Shown in pieces: positions 31,614 through 42,023 of a stretch of DNA of 64,000 nt. Below the pieces are notes generated by a model that was not told where the DNA came from, did not search any database, and saw only the letters and a list, made by a program, of their open reading frames with translations. Positions within the stretch are counted from its first letter, which is position 1, and each line of letters starts with the position of its first letter. Location: the NCBI GenBank assembly GCA_023213315.1, contig JAKCPI010004285.1, positions 62,001-126,000 on the forward strand, read 5' to 3'. The position numbers and the translations under genes were made by a program. The DNA comes from Euborellia annulipes. Its lineage: Eukaryota > Arthropoda > Insecta > Dermaptera > Anisolabididae.

Positions 31614-31890
31614 ATGACGGTTTTAACCGTGGCGGTTTTAACCGTGCCGGTTTTAGCCGGCCCGGCAGACTGGTCCGCCCCGGTCCAACCCGACAGATCA
31701 AACTCTCCGTTTTTTTAAACGAAATTGATAATGACGGTTTTAACCGTGGCGGATCGACCCGACAGATTGGTCCGCCCCGGTCCAACCCGACAGATCAAAC
31801 TCTCCACTTTTTTAAGCCAAATTGACAACGAAAGTTTTAACCGTGGCGGATCGACCCGACAGATTGGACCGCCCCGGTCCAACCCGACAG
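31614..31890. repeat. Right sub-terminal tandem array, ~95-116-bp unit
   Basis: Units begin near 31614, 31731 and 31826. They share GGTTTTAACCGTGGCGG, GACCCGACAGATTGG and CCGCCCCGGTCCAACCCGAC. The first unit carries extra GGTTTTA-CCG copies. Confidence 0.8.
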
Positions 31891-32482
31891 TTCTACCTCT
31901 CCGTGTATGCCCAGCTAATAAATAAGTTACTTGTGTAAAAAATGAATGAGAGAGAAATTGAATGAGATCATTAACTTTTCATGTTGATTGGGTGGCCTAT
32001 CTTCTAGGATATTTTTATCCTCTTATAAGAGTTTCTGTTGATTAAGGGGGTTCAGGAGGTAGATGTTTACCATGAATGTTTACGCATTTTTTGCGTTGTG
32101 TATCTTAAAAAATAAGCCAAAAAAACCACCTATTACGAAAATTTGCCAAGAGATGTCAGGATGGTAGCTAATAATTTAATGTATTTGGTTGATTTGCATT
32201 GATCTTTTAAGAATGAATACTTTATAAATGCTATTATATATTATGAATCTTTTATAAAAGCATAAAAATATATAAATATAGGCCAGATATAGGCTCATAC
32301 TATATCGTCTGTTAGACTAGCCTGCCATCTATTGCAAGAATGCTGAACTAATTTGACAGTTGATTTTTAAATAAATCATCTAAGCTTATTTTAAAAATTT
32401 CTTAATTAATATGTGACTAATAACAATAAATTCATTTTTAAATTTTAAAAAAATTAAAAATTATTGGGACTGATTGTTTTTT

Positions 32483-32594
32483 ACTTTCTCGTATAGAGAA
32501 AGTTATGTAATCGTAAAAAAATTCGACTTCGAGATTTTGATGTTTCTCCACGTTTTAGACCTCCCTGAGTCCAAAAAAACCATTTTTGGCATTA

Positions 32595-32657
<63 letters not shown>

Positions 32658-33405
32658 AACACGATTGCTTAAAAACCAAAGCAGCTAGATCGATGAAATT
32701 TGGTATATGCTCCTTACACTAAAATTGTAGATTTCTATCAACTTTTGGAGTAAATACGTCACTTGGAAGTAGTACTTTACTTAAAAAGTTTTTTCAAAAA
32801 TTTTGAAATTTTCAATTTTTTTTGTTATATTATGATAAAATACTCTATTTTAAAAAGTTTTTATTCTTTGACATTTTTTCGAAAACTGAATAGTTTTTGA
32901 AATAATCAAAGAAGAAATAGAAAATTTTCGTTAATTTTGATAAAAAATCAAAACAAAATCATACAGGTGTCATTAAAAAAAGGGTAAATATAAACAAATG
33001 AATTTGTGAAACAAATGAATTTGTTTATATTTGCCCTTTTTTTAATGACACCTGTATGATTTTGTTTTGATTTTTTATCAAAATTAACGAAAATTTTCTA
33101 TTTCTTCTTTGATTATTTCAAAAACTATTCAGTTTTCGAAAAAATGTCAAAGAATAAAAACTTTTTAAAATAGAGTATTTTATCATAATATAACAAAAAA
33201 AATTGAAAATTTCAAAATTTTTGAAAAAACTTTTTAAGTAAAGTACTACTTCCAAGTGACGTATTTACTCCAAAAGTTGATAGAAATCTACAATTTTAGT
33301 GTAAGGAGCATATACCAAATTTCATCGATCTAGCTGCTTTGGTTTTTAAGCAATCGTGTTTACACACACACCCAGACGTAATTCCAAAAGAACATACGAG
33401 AAAGT
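32483..33405. mobile_element. 923-bp near-perfect palindrome, divergent family H subtype
   Basis: The ends are ACTTTCTCGTAT (32483) and ATACGAGAAAGT (33405). Left: a short hairpin, a TTCGACTTCGAGATTTTGAT block like family H, CCTGAGTCCAAAAAAACC, and a ~70-bp TG run (32598-32655). Then two arms of about 348 bp (32655-33002 and 33015-33362) are complementary with almost no mismatch by eye, around TGTGAAACAAAT. Such identity implies recent formation or ongoing homogenisation. A transcript would give a very long duplex. Confidence 0.85.
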
Positions 33406-34124
33406 CTCGGGGAAGTCAATCCCCATATTTTGTATTTGCTTGATAACAAAAAAATTAATTTCCTTAATAAGTCATTAAAGAAATTATAACTCTTTGTCCC
33501 AATAATCCCGTATGAATAAAATTAATTAAAAAAAAAAAAACTCATTGAAAAATTCCTTATAATAGTCTAGTTTTTTTTTTAAGTACGTTTGACGCCGCTC
33601 TTGCACCCTCTTAAGCCAGTTTTTTTCTTTTTTTTGAAAAATTAATTTTTATTTTTAATATATGGTCTTTTTTATATTTTTATTTCATTTTTAAAAAAAT
33701 TTTTCTTCCTATTTGAATCTCTAAATAATGGCATAAATACCAACTCAAATCTATCATCATTACAGTCCGGTTCAGCTATCATCATCATCAAATGCTTTTC
33801 AGCCCTCGGTATATGATTGTTAATTGCCCCTCACCCTCCCCCCCCCCCCTCCACCCTCTCTTCCCCACCTGCAAGCTACTAATTATGGCTATTTCTGACT
33901 TTACGAGCTAAAGTCTCTATCAAAATCTTTTCTTTTTTTTTTGTTTAATTAAATTTTGGAAAATTTAGATTTGAATTTAAAATGATTTTTTTTTAATAAA
34001 ATAAATTTGTCTCTGATACTTCACCGTTCTAAACTAGACTTGTGCAAATCAGCTCTGGAATTGTGCCTCGGCAAGAAAGGACATTTTATAAATTTGCTTT
34101 TTTTCACTAGACCTAAATTTTTAT
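33406..34124. other. AT-rich stretch with C-runs, no genes
   Basis: Low-complexity T-runs, a C-run block (33837-33850) and otherwise unique sequence. No frame longer than about 60 codons. Confidence 0.4.
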
Positions 34125-34538
34125 AATTCCTAAGTGCATATTTTGGCTCTTTTTGAAGAAATTCTATGCACAATGCATGTTTTGCCAATTTTTAACCAAA
34201 ACAACCAAATTTTTCTTGCATGTTTTAAAAATTTTTGTGTAGTTGCTTTTAAAGTCTAATTTTAAGTGAGAAAAATTAAAAATTATTTTTAATTGTTTTG
34301 AAACTTTTGAGCTTTACAGGGTCAACCTTTCAACCTCAATTTGTCCCAGATTTCGTTTTTCAAATATGCGCCTGTCTGTCACCTCAAATATCATTTTCTG
34401 AGTTCAAGAACGTGTTATCAGATAACGCATGTCTTTAATGTTTACTTTTTTTTCCCTCCAGTGTGCATATTTGTTCATTTTATAGTGAATTAATGCATGC
34501 ATATTTTAAGGTTTGATTGTGCATGAACATCCTAGCTC
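34125..34538 (+). repeat. AGAGCCCGG-ended repeat, partial copy
   Basis: It has GTGCATATTTTGGCTC, CAATGCATGTTTTGCCAATT, AACCAAAACAACC and finally GTGCATGAACATCCTAGCTC. It matches the right-hand part of the element at 38820-39483, with the end worn (CCTAGCTCTA for CCGGGCTCTA). The other end is missing. Confidence 0.55.
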
Positions 34539-34596
34539 TATTTATTATAAATAAATATTAAAAAAAAAAATACTTTCTCTCTATATATTTCATATA

Positions 34597-34846
34597 TGGA
34601 CCGTTTATTTTGAAAGTGGTGTAAGTCCATTTTTTCAAAAAATGGGATATCACATAATTTATGCTTAAATTAATGTAAATTTTCTATGTATAACTAGCTA
34701 GTGGTAAATTTCTTAAAAAATTCCCATGTTTTGTACAATTGAAAATTGGTCGGTAAATAGATTTTTTAATAAACAGATATGCTAACCTTTCATTTTCTCG
34801 AAACAATAGAAAATGGACTTACACCACTTTCAAAATAAACGGTCCA
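34597..34846. mobile_element. 250-bp Tc1/mariner-type MITE
   Basis: Perfect inverted repeats of about 36 bp begin TGGACCGTTTATTTTGAAAG and end with the complement at 34846, flanked by TA on both sides. The insertion lies inside a solo family H hairpin (TACTTTCTCTCTATATATTT before it, TAGGGTAAGAGAAATTAAAAA after it), so it is younger. It is too short to encode anything. Confidence 0.8.
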
Positions 34847-35473
34847 TATAGGGTAAGAGAAATTAAAAATGGAAACTTTCTAAGTTCAAATCTAGATTAA
34901 CATATCTTTAACTTCATTTATAAAAAATAATGAAATAATCACTTGCAGAAAATGCACTCACTTTAGCCTACATGTAAAAAAAAATTTTCTCTTGACTAGA
35001 CTTGGCTAATTAAATTTGAGCCTTGAAGATCATGACGACGTTGGCTCTTTTCTATCTACTGTACTGGGAAAAAAATTCTCATTCAGAAAATTTTTACATT
35101 CATAAATTATTTTTGAAACAAAAATGAATACGAGTAATTTCGAAATGATTCAATTTGATTTGTTTTAGAGATATAATAATAGCAAAGTGTTGGACGAGAT
35201 CGCCGAAGGCAATTGGCCAGAGACCGTAGCAGTTAAATAATCAAAAGAAAAGAGTAATTTATAATATATATCTAATTATAATGTTAATTAATTACATGGA
35301 GTTATATTAAAATTATTCTATTAATTAATTCATTTTGTGTAGAGTGATGAGTGACTCACTCAGCATTCATTCTCAATCATTGAATAAATTTTTTAAACTA
35401 AATAATTTGAGGAAACTAATTTATTCCAAGCTTATATGGCAAACAAAAAATTCAAATAGAAGTTCTGCCACCC

Positions 35474-35729
35474 CAGTGGCGGATTAATGCAATTTTGTCG
35501 GGGGGGGGGTGTTTTTTTTTAATTTTTTTTAATTTAAGGACTTTGTCGGCATCTAAGGCCATTTAAACTCCTTTCCTATTTATTTAAATTGATTGGTAAC
35601 AAATTCAATTGAAATTAAAGAGCGAAAATCATAATTTCTTTATATTACTAGTTTTTATAACTGTTTGAATTTCTTCTCGGGGGGGGGGGGGCGATCGCCC
35701 CACCGCCTCTCCCCTTTAATCCGCCCCTG
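35474..35729. mobile_element. 256-bp hAT-type MITE (CAGTGGCGGATTAA), copy 1
   Basis: The ends CAGTGGCGGATTAA and TTAATCCGCCCCTG are flanked by TGCCACCC and TGGCACCC (7 of 8). Poly-G/C runs lie just inside both ends, with CGATCGCCCC near the right. Its sister copy at 45365-45618 has a perfect duplication, which confirms the boundaries. Confidence 0.85.
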
Positions 35730-36094
35730 TGGCACCCCTTTGTTTTGTCACACCTATCATTCCTTGTGTTCCAAATTTCAGCATCCTATCTTATATACAA
35801 GAGGGTGCTCATCGACTTTGAAATATCTTAATTTTATGAAAAATCCTTAAAAATAACTTGTTAGGATATTAAGTAAAATACGTAAATTATGTATCAAAAG
35901 TAATTTAAAAAAAAATAGTATTTAACGAAACTAACCTGTAACAAAAGTAAAACAAAACAAATAAGAAATGCAAGAAAGTTTACGATTTTGTAATTTTGAT
36001 AAAAAAAAGTCTCACTTTAACAAAAATAGGCAGAAACCCTATAGAGAATGAACTAAGCCTAATTCCACTAAAGAATTTTATTGTGATTTACAAC

Positions 36095-36639
36095 TAGGGT
36101 TGTCACCTTTTTTTTGCATTTAAAGTACATTGCTGATCAAAGTTAAAGTTAAAAAGTACATAGTGTCAAAATAAAGTATCAATTTTATTTATTTTTCTTT
36201 AGCATTATATTGTATTTAAAAACATATTTTTTATTGCTTTTCGCACGTTTTATCAAATTATTCTCATTGCTAAACAATTGCAGAGCATCTTTACAACATA
36301 TATTTAAGTTAAAGTAATTTATTTTTTATAAGTTCAAAGACCCTTTGATTCTTTCGTCTCTCCATTTGAGAAAAACTCTCTCTGTGAATGCTGATGTGCC
36401 AGGAATAGACATTAAAAATGAAATTACTTTATACAAATTTGAAAAATTATCATCAGTCTTATTAAATGCTTGCTGCCGTTATGTGCAGTAGAAAATTCAA
36501 AAAATGCTTATGACAAAATTTTTTGAATCATGCAAAATAAAACATTTTTGATTAATTTAACTTTATTGTTAAAGTATGGAGTACAAATACCCGAAATAAC
36601 GTACAAAATACTTTATATAAAATACGGGTGGCAACCCTA
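36095..36639 (-). mobile_element. 545-bp hAT remnant, uninterrupted copy
   Basis: The ends TAGGGTTGTCACC and GGTGGCAACCCTA are flanked by a perfect 8-bp duplication TTTACAAC (36087-36094 and 36640-36647). On the minus strand it includes the transposase C-terminal segment (about 36340-36425) found in the copies at 8733 and 26270. It serves as the unbroken reference for that family. Confidence 0.9.
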
Positions 36640-36681
36640 TTTACAACTAAAATAAAAAGTTCACCTTATATCAATTATTTG

Positions 36682-37104
36682 TAGGGTCCGACCGAAACAA
36701 GATTTTCAGCCGAAACCGAAACCGAAACCGAATATTCGGCCTCAACCTTAGTTTCGGCCGAAACCGTAACCGAAACCGAAACTTGTATTTCCTATAAAAA
36801 ATTTTTTTCATTTTATCTTTTTTTTTTTTTTTTTTGAATTTTTTTTCCCTTCGGTGAAAATCATTTTACCTTTTTTTAGGGAGAATAAATTTTTTTTTCT
36901 CCCTCAAGTGCAAATTATTTGACCTTTTTTTTTTTTTTTTGCATGCGAGTCTCATCCTATTTTTTCAGACTCTGGTTTTCTGGTTTCGGCCGGCCGAAAG
37001 GTTCGGCTACTTTTTGGCCGAAACCGAAACTACGGCCGAAACCAGGATTTTTGGCCGAAACTGGCCGAAACCGTAACCGAAACCGAATATTCGGTCGGTT
37101 CCTA
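36682..37104. mobile_element. 423-bp hAT-type element rich in CCGAAA iterons
   Basis: The ends TAGGGTCCGACCGAA and TTCGGTCGGTTCCTA are flanked by a perfect 8-bp duplication ATTATTTG (36674-36681 and 37105-37112). Both halves carry many copies of CCGAAAC / GTTTCGG, dense enough to resemble a telomeric array; the middle is T-rich. The iterons probably were transposase binding sites (inference). It has no coding frame. Confidence 0.88.
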
Positions 37105-37288
37105 ATTATTTGTAAATAATTTGGCTGGATTCAATGAAAAACATGATTTTTTTTTTTTTCAAAACATTCACACTTACCCTCACGCACACACATAGAGTCT
37201 TTTCGGCAACTTAAGCCATATAATACTTTTTACGATAACCGTTATTAAATAATATATATTTATGTTCGAAGTAGTGGCTGTGAGATGT

Positions 37289-37502
37289 GTAGATGGATAA
37301 TTATGGGCAGGAGCAGCCAATAAATAGACTCTGTATGCAGATTCAATCACCGGAGACGTTTCGGTTCCTTTTATTTAAGAACCATCTTCAGTCCTTACTA
37401 GAATAAAACTAAATACTAAATAAAAGGAACCGAAACGTCTCCGGTGAATGAATCTGCATACAGAGTCTATTTACTGGCTGCTCCTGCCCATAATTATCCA
37501 TC
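37289..37502. repeat. Fold-back inserted in a SINE
   Basis: GATGGATAATTATGGGCAGG and GACTCTGTATGCAGATTCA at the left are mirrored at the right. The left arm includes a complete hammerhead-like motif, the right arm only its 3' half. The centre (37377-37415) breaks the symmetry exactly where the second copy loses its CTGANGA box. Confidence 0.75.
37355..37391 (-). ncRNA. Hammerhead-like motif, core intact, best stem II
   Basis: Minus strand: CTGAAGA, U, GGUUC ... GAACC, GAAAC, GTC. Five Watson-Crick pairs close stem II with an A/U-rich loop of 11 or so bases. It is among the most convincing copies. Confidence 0.72.
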
Positions 37503-37789
37503 TAATATATATTTATTTGGAGTCCAGGCATTTTTATCCAAGCCATTTGGTATCTAAATGGCTTAAATAAAATAATCGGACTGCCTGGGATCCGAACCCG
37601 CAACCCTAGCAACGCTAGCTCCTACACCAATCCCTAGAGTAAAAACATGATTTATACACTAGAAGCAAAAAATCATGTGCTTGGGTTCAGATCTTTTGTA
37701 ATCTAAGTTATTGCCAAAATTCTAAATTTACATAGACTATAGTGTAACTTATTTAAAACTTCATTTTTAAAGTTATCATAAAAACAAAG

Positions 37790-38310
37790 AGTAAAATAAA
37801 GCCGTTGTCATGATGTGGTTCCCAAGTCGCCTTTTCCATGGGATGAAGGCCTCTGGCGGTCCAGGCAGCAGCAGCAGCAGCAGCTTCCTTATCTCTCGTG
37901 TGCCCTAGAGATAAGCCAGAAAGAGGAAAAACTGCCCCCGAGCTTGGATCCAGCCCAACATCTTTATCTATCATTGTGTGTACACAGGCTGGGTGTACTC
38001 GACGTGTACATCCCTCGGCATCCACCTTTCTCCCTCCTCCCATAAACAACTCGCGACTCTCTCTCTCTTGTCTGCGTTTCTTTCGTACAAAGGGAGGAAC
38101 ATGAACTCGTAGAATACATTGTCTATTGTTTTTACCACGGTGGTTACTTGTTGGGCTGTGAAGTGCACGCAACGAGCAACGAGAGCATCCTCCCCCCCCT
38201 TCACCTCCTCTTCCCACCCACTCACCAAAAGAGAGAGGGAGGAAGAAAACCCAAAAGAAACCGAGATAATTTGAATTTCTTCAGAGACGAATCTCATTTG
38301 CATTGCCAAG
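37790..38310. other. GC-balanced island with CAG run
   Basis: Unique sequence of mixed composition: TGGTTCCCAAGTCGCC, a six-unit GCA/CAG run (37867-37884), and pyrimidine-rich stretches. Five chance frames of 68-154 codons overlap on both strands, all low in complexity, with none recognisable. Frames on both strands at once argue against coding. It may be host untranslated or regulatory sequence. Confidence 0.4.
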
Positions 38311-38644
38311 AAGCCTTTCTCAATTAACTTTATTAATTATTATTCCATTTATTTCTATTACTACTGAACAACTTTTTCTAACTTTAATTAGAATTTTATA
38401 TTTTTTTTGCTTTTATGCATAAACATAAGGATAAAGTCACATCATTTTAATATTTATAGGAAAATATGAAATTATGCAGATGTTAATAAAAAAAATAATA
38501 CGAATAATTGTATCTTTTTAATAAAAAATTTCAGATACAAAAAAATAAAATTTCTATAGATATAGATAGCTATGAGAGAAGTGGCTGTCCAACGATTGGA
38601 TTAATAAAAGGAGAGGATGTCAGCCAAACAGAAAACAAAAAACG

Positions 38645-38680
38645 AATGTTTCGGCTTTAATTAAAAAACGCCATCATTAG
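38645..38680 (-). ncRNA. Hammerhead-like motif, one core change
   Basis: Minus strand: CTAATGA (G5 replaced by A), U, stem GGC ... GCC, GAAAC, ATT. The invariant G is lost, so it is expected to be inactive. Confidence 0.5.
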
Positions 38681-38819
38681 TTCTTACGAGAATATAGGCA
38701 ATCTCAATGAATAACAGTTATATAACTTATCATCATATATAAAATATGCACATCATATGCTCATCAGTAGATGTTGATGCAAATGCATGTCTGTATAGAA
38801 GAAACTGTATAGAGAAGAT

Positions 38820-39483
38820 TAGAGCCCGGATGTTGATGCAAATGCTTATTTGTAAAGAAGTTGAATATGTTCCTGAAACTTTACAGTTATCCATTTCATG
38901 AGTATTCGATTCGAAATGACCCTCTTTGTTTCGAGCATATGTGCATATTTTGGCTTTTTTTGAACAAATTCCATGTACAATGCATGTTTTGCCAATTGCC
39001 AACCAAAACAACCTTATTTTGAATGCATATTTTAATATTTTTTTTTTTAAGAAAAAAATATGTTTTGAAAATTTTTGTGTAGTTGCTTTTAAAGTCTAAT
39101 TTATGTGACAAAAATTCAAAATTATTTTTAATATTTTCAAACTTTTGAGCTTTACAGGGTGGAAATGTGAAAGATCAACATTTTAGCCTCAATTTGTCTT
39201 ATATTTTTTCTTTAAAATATGCGCCTATCATTGCGATGTAGAAAGATCATTTCCTGTGTGCAAGAACGTGTTCTCAGATAAACGCATGTCCTTAAACGGA
39301 TAAAGTTTAGAGAAATTGTTTCAATGATATAAAAAAAAAATATAAAATATAAAATAAAATGCGATTAAATTTGTGATAGGGCATATTTTTACTGTTTTTT
39401 TTCAGTGTGCATATTTGATCATTTTATAGAGCATTAATGCATGTTTATTTGAAGGTTTGATTGTGCATGAACATCCGGGCTTA
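38820..39483. mobile_element. AGAGCCCGG-ended repeat, most complete copy
   Basis: The ends are TAGAGCCCGGATGTT (38820) and GAACATCCGGGCTTA (39483). Within: CATGAGTATTCGAT, GCATATGTGCATATTTTGGC, ATGCATGTTTTGCCAATT, CGTGTTCTCAGATAAACGCA. Partial relatives are at 3735, 34125 and 48115. The TAGAG start is hAT-like, but I see no target duplication, so the class stays open. A second ATGTTGATGCAAATGC word at 38772 suggests a nested or duplicated left end. Confidence 0.6.
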
Positions 39484-39629
39484 CTAATTTCCCCGCTGCG
39501 GGGTAGATATATTTGATCCGCGCGTAGACCGGATTTTGACCTTCTTAGTTGAAATTATATAATATAAAAAAAAAGAAATTCTATGATTTATGTGTAATAC
39601 GCATAAATCACACATTGTGTATAAGATAC

Positions 39630-39664
39630 AACGTTTCGACCGCTCATTCTGTGGGCTTCTTCAG
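39630..39664 (-). ncRNA. Hammerhead-like motif, core intact
   Basis: Minus strand: CTGAAGA, A, stem GCC...GGU with a mismatch at its base, GAAAC, GTT. A worn plus-strand counterpart (CTGAAGA at 40519) lies 0.9 kb to the right. Between the two lie two further fold-backs, suggesting nested insertions into one ribozyme-bearing fold-back. Confidence 0.55.
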
Positions 39665-39914
39665 ATATAAATTCAGATATAAATCTTCTTACACCTAGCG
39701 TTCTAGATACATTCTGAACTGAATTCAGCAGATCGCCTGCTGAGAATGCTGAGTGACGCAAAGTCCGAAATTGAACAATTCGAGAAAAGGCGTTTAGGAG
39801 TTTTATAAACATACACTTTTAAATAGCTGGGCAACAAATGAATAGGCCAGAATCAATAGCAAAGAATCTTTTCGCCACTTGGGCACTCAAAAGAGAAGAC
39901 TTTTTGTTTGTATT

Positions 39915-40258
39915 AGATGGCCGTCAGGATGATCAATTTTATTATAAGGACCGTCGGCCAAAAAATAAATAATTTTGCGTATTATCCGTTTATTTGTAAA
40001 TATTTTGACTCATCTTCAGTACAATCAACAGATGTTTTGCAAATCGTTACTTTCTCCCATCCAATTTTTATAAAAATTGTATTCATAGAATGCTTAGCTA
40101 TTTTGTAATATTGGATGGGAGAAATTAACGATTTGCAAAACATCTGATGATTGTACTGAAGATGATTCTAAATCACTGGGGTCAAAATATTTACAAATAA
40201 ACGGATAATACGCAAAAGTATTTATTTTTTGGCCGACGGTCCTTATAATAAAATTGAG
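39915..40258. repeat. 344-bp fold-back, ~140-bp arms
   Basis: AATTTTATTATAAGGACCGT and GGCCAAAAAATAAATA at the left mirror the right. TACTGAAGATGA occurs in each arm (plus at 40157; minus near 40010-40020), but the expected CGAAAC box reads GTCAAAAT. This looks like a ribozyme-bearing fold-back whose second box has decayed in both arms, implying loss before the inversion formed or homogenisation since. Confidence 0.65.
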
Positions 40259-40378
40259 AAGACTTTTTAACAATGTTTCTTAGGCTTAACTCAAAAATTG
40301 AATTTTCGGACTTTCGCCCCTATGATTCTCAGCAAGCGATATATTTAATTTCATAGGATCTCAAACCAGGTGATTTAA

Positions 40379-40478
40379 TCTAAGCTGCACACAGATTTCA
40401 GGTTTAGGTAGATGGATTCCTTATTATAAATTGCAAAATCCATCTACCTAAACCTGGAATCTGTGTGCAGCTTAGATT
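40379..40478. repeat. Short fold-back, ~41-bp arms
   Basis: ATCTAAGCTGCACACAGATT and GGTTTAGGTAGATGG face their complements around TTCCTTATTATAAATTGC. Adjacent on the right is a decayed hammerhead-like copy (40519-40553: CTGAAGA, GAAAC, TTT). Confidence 0.65.
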
Positions 40479-40569
40479 ATATCGCTAAATGTATGACGCT
40501 TTGTATATGAATTTATATCTGAAGAAGGCTACAAGATGTTTAGTAGAAACTTTGTATCTTATCCAAATA

Positions 40570-42020
40570 AATCATTTTATCGGAAAAGTATTTTTATTTT
40601 TAATATAATAATAACTGTGAAAACTTTATCTCTCAAAAAAGAAATCCGTGAACTTTTCTATCAGTGAAAAAAAAAAAAAATGATAGGCCTATAATAAAAC
40701 TTTTTTTATTATTATTTATTCTCTATTATAATAATATTACCCTCCCCTCCTCCATTTTATTGATTGGTTAAAAATGTCTTTTCAATTAGAGGAAATTGAC
40801 TGGTCATATCTGAAATTGAATTTTTTATGATTTCAATGGAAGTGGTTCAAAATTATCTAGAGTGCTATTTCAAAAAATGTCGATTAAAAGCTGCAACAAA
40901 ATTTTTAATTTAGAAAAAATCCAATCAAAAATTTAAACTTTTTTTTTTAAATGGAATTTTTGTTAGTACAGTCACCATAATATACATGTCCCCCCCCCCC
41001 CCACTCTTCCCCTTCTATTAACAAATTCATTTATTCAAATTTTTGCTGATATTAATTTAAAATTTAATTTCCCAAAATAAATGCATAAAAGCCCGATAAA
41101 ACTTTAATCAATCTACCTATAGTGTGTAAACTAAAAAAAAATTTTATGACTGTAATGTATTTAATTGAATTAAAAAGAAAAAAAAATTTAGCTCTAAATC
41201 AAAGTTGGAGGCCGTTTTTTGGACGAGTTAACTTGAATTTATTTAATGATTGTCAAAGAACAATTTGAATTATTTTTTTTTATGACATGGAACGTATAAA
41301 ATTTCGAGGATTAATTAAAACTATTTGGACCTTATCTATTATATTAATAAATGCTGGCCGTTCGATCCGGCTGGAGTTACACCAGGTTTTTGATTTTAGA
41401 TTTTATTTATATTTCAGGTTTTTCCATTTGTTTTTATTTCAATTTTAAGTGAGCCGCCAATAAGGCTATTTTGATTTATTTTGATTGTAAAGTTCATCAT
41501 TGAATTAATTTTAGAGGTATAATATTACTATTACATATAGGTATTCATTGACCTGGCTAAGAAGATGTGACATATACAGGGATCGGTAAAAATCCTTTAA
41601 AAAGGATTCCGGCTCGGGCGAACCGAACCTTAATTTCAGATCCGAGACCCAAAAATACGGAAATCTGATCAGATTTCTAATCAAATTGTCGATTTAAAAT
41701 CAGCTTCTTCTTCGGCCAAATTTGAATTTTTAGGCCTTTGGATGAAATACTATACTAAACATATAACCAAGTATTTATTAATTTAAATAATAAATACTTG
41801 GTTATATGTTTTTCATAATTACCTCATGGACCAACACATGATATATATAATTCTTTATGAAATACTATACTATACTAATAGGCATTATTCTTAAACAATC
41901 AAAAGGATAAGCTTTTTTGTTCTTATTTCTCGGCTGTAACTTGATGCCATTAGCCCATCTTCGAAAAGGATTTGCGATCCGATCCGAGATCCAGAGAACA
42001 AAAAAAAAAAAGATTTTGAT
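40570..42020. other. AT-rich stretch without genes
   Basis: Mostly unique sequence with a C-run (40990-41002) and a short perfect palindrome at about 41757-41811 (ACATATAACCAAGTATTTAT and its complement). ATCCGATCCGAGATCC at 41975 partly mirrors GGATTCCGGCTCGG near 41605, possibly the ends of another worn element. Confidence 0.4.
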
Positions 42021-42023
42021 CCA

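Larger units (their letters stand above)
30471..31917. mobile_element. 1.45-kb hAT-like element built of sub-terminal repeats
   Basis: Terminal inverted repeats of about 28 bp start TAGCTGGGCATACACGGAGA (30471) and end with its complement at 31917. Flanks CTAAATAA (30463-30470) and ATAAATAA (31918-31925) match at 7 of 8. Each side contains a tandem array (30551-30834 and 31614-31890) of units rich in GTTTTGACCG / GTTTTAACCG and CCCGACAGAT. The centre (30850-31540) is AT-rich. There is no transposase. The frames of 106, 97 and 71 codons translate the arrays and are not genes. Confidence 0.75.
37148..37640 (-). mobile_element. SINE family 1, near complete, split by a fold-back
   Basis: Minus strand: B box GGGTTCGGATCCC, body GTCCGATTATTTTATTTAAG, a CCATTTGGATACC-like inverted word and the tail TTGCCGAAAAGACTC with GTGTG repeats and poly-A. 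The fold-back at about 37260-37503 interrupts the body. TAATATATATTTAT occurs on both sides of that insertion (ending 37263 and starting about 37504), consistent with a ~13-bp duplication. Confidence 0.75.

Noticed and set aside
36700..36780. CCGAAACCGAAACCG as an interstitial telomeric repeat
   Set aside because: The words lie inside inverted ends with an 8-bp target duplication and appear in both orientations, which fits a transposon.
37753..38217. 154-codon minus-strand frame, the longest in the window
   Set aside because: Low-complexity (Gly, Ala runs), overlapped by frames on the other strand, with no recognisable domain; expected in a balanced-composition patch with a CAG run.
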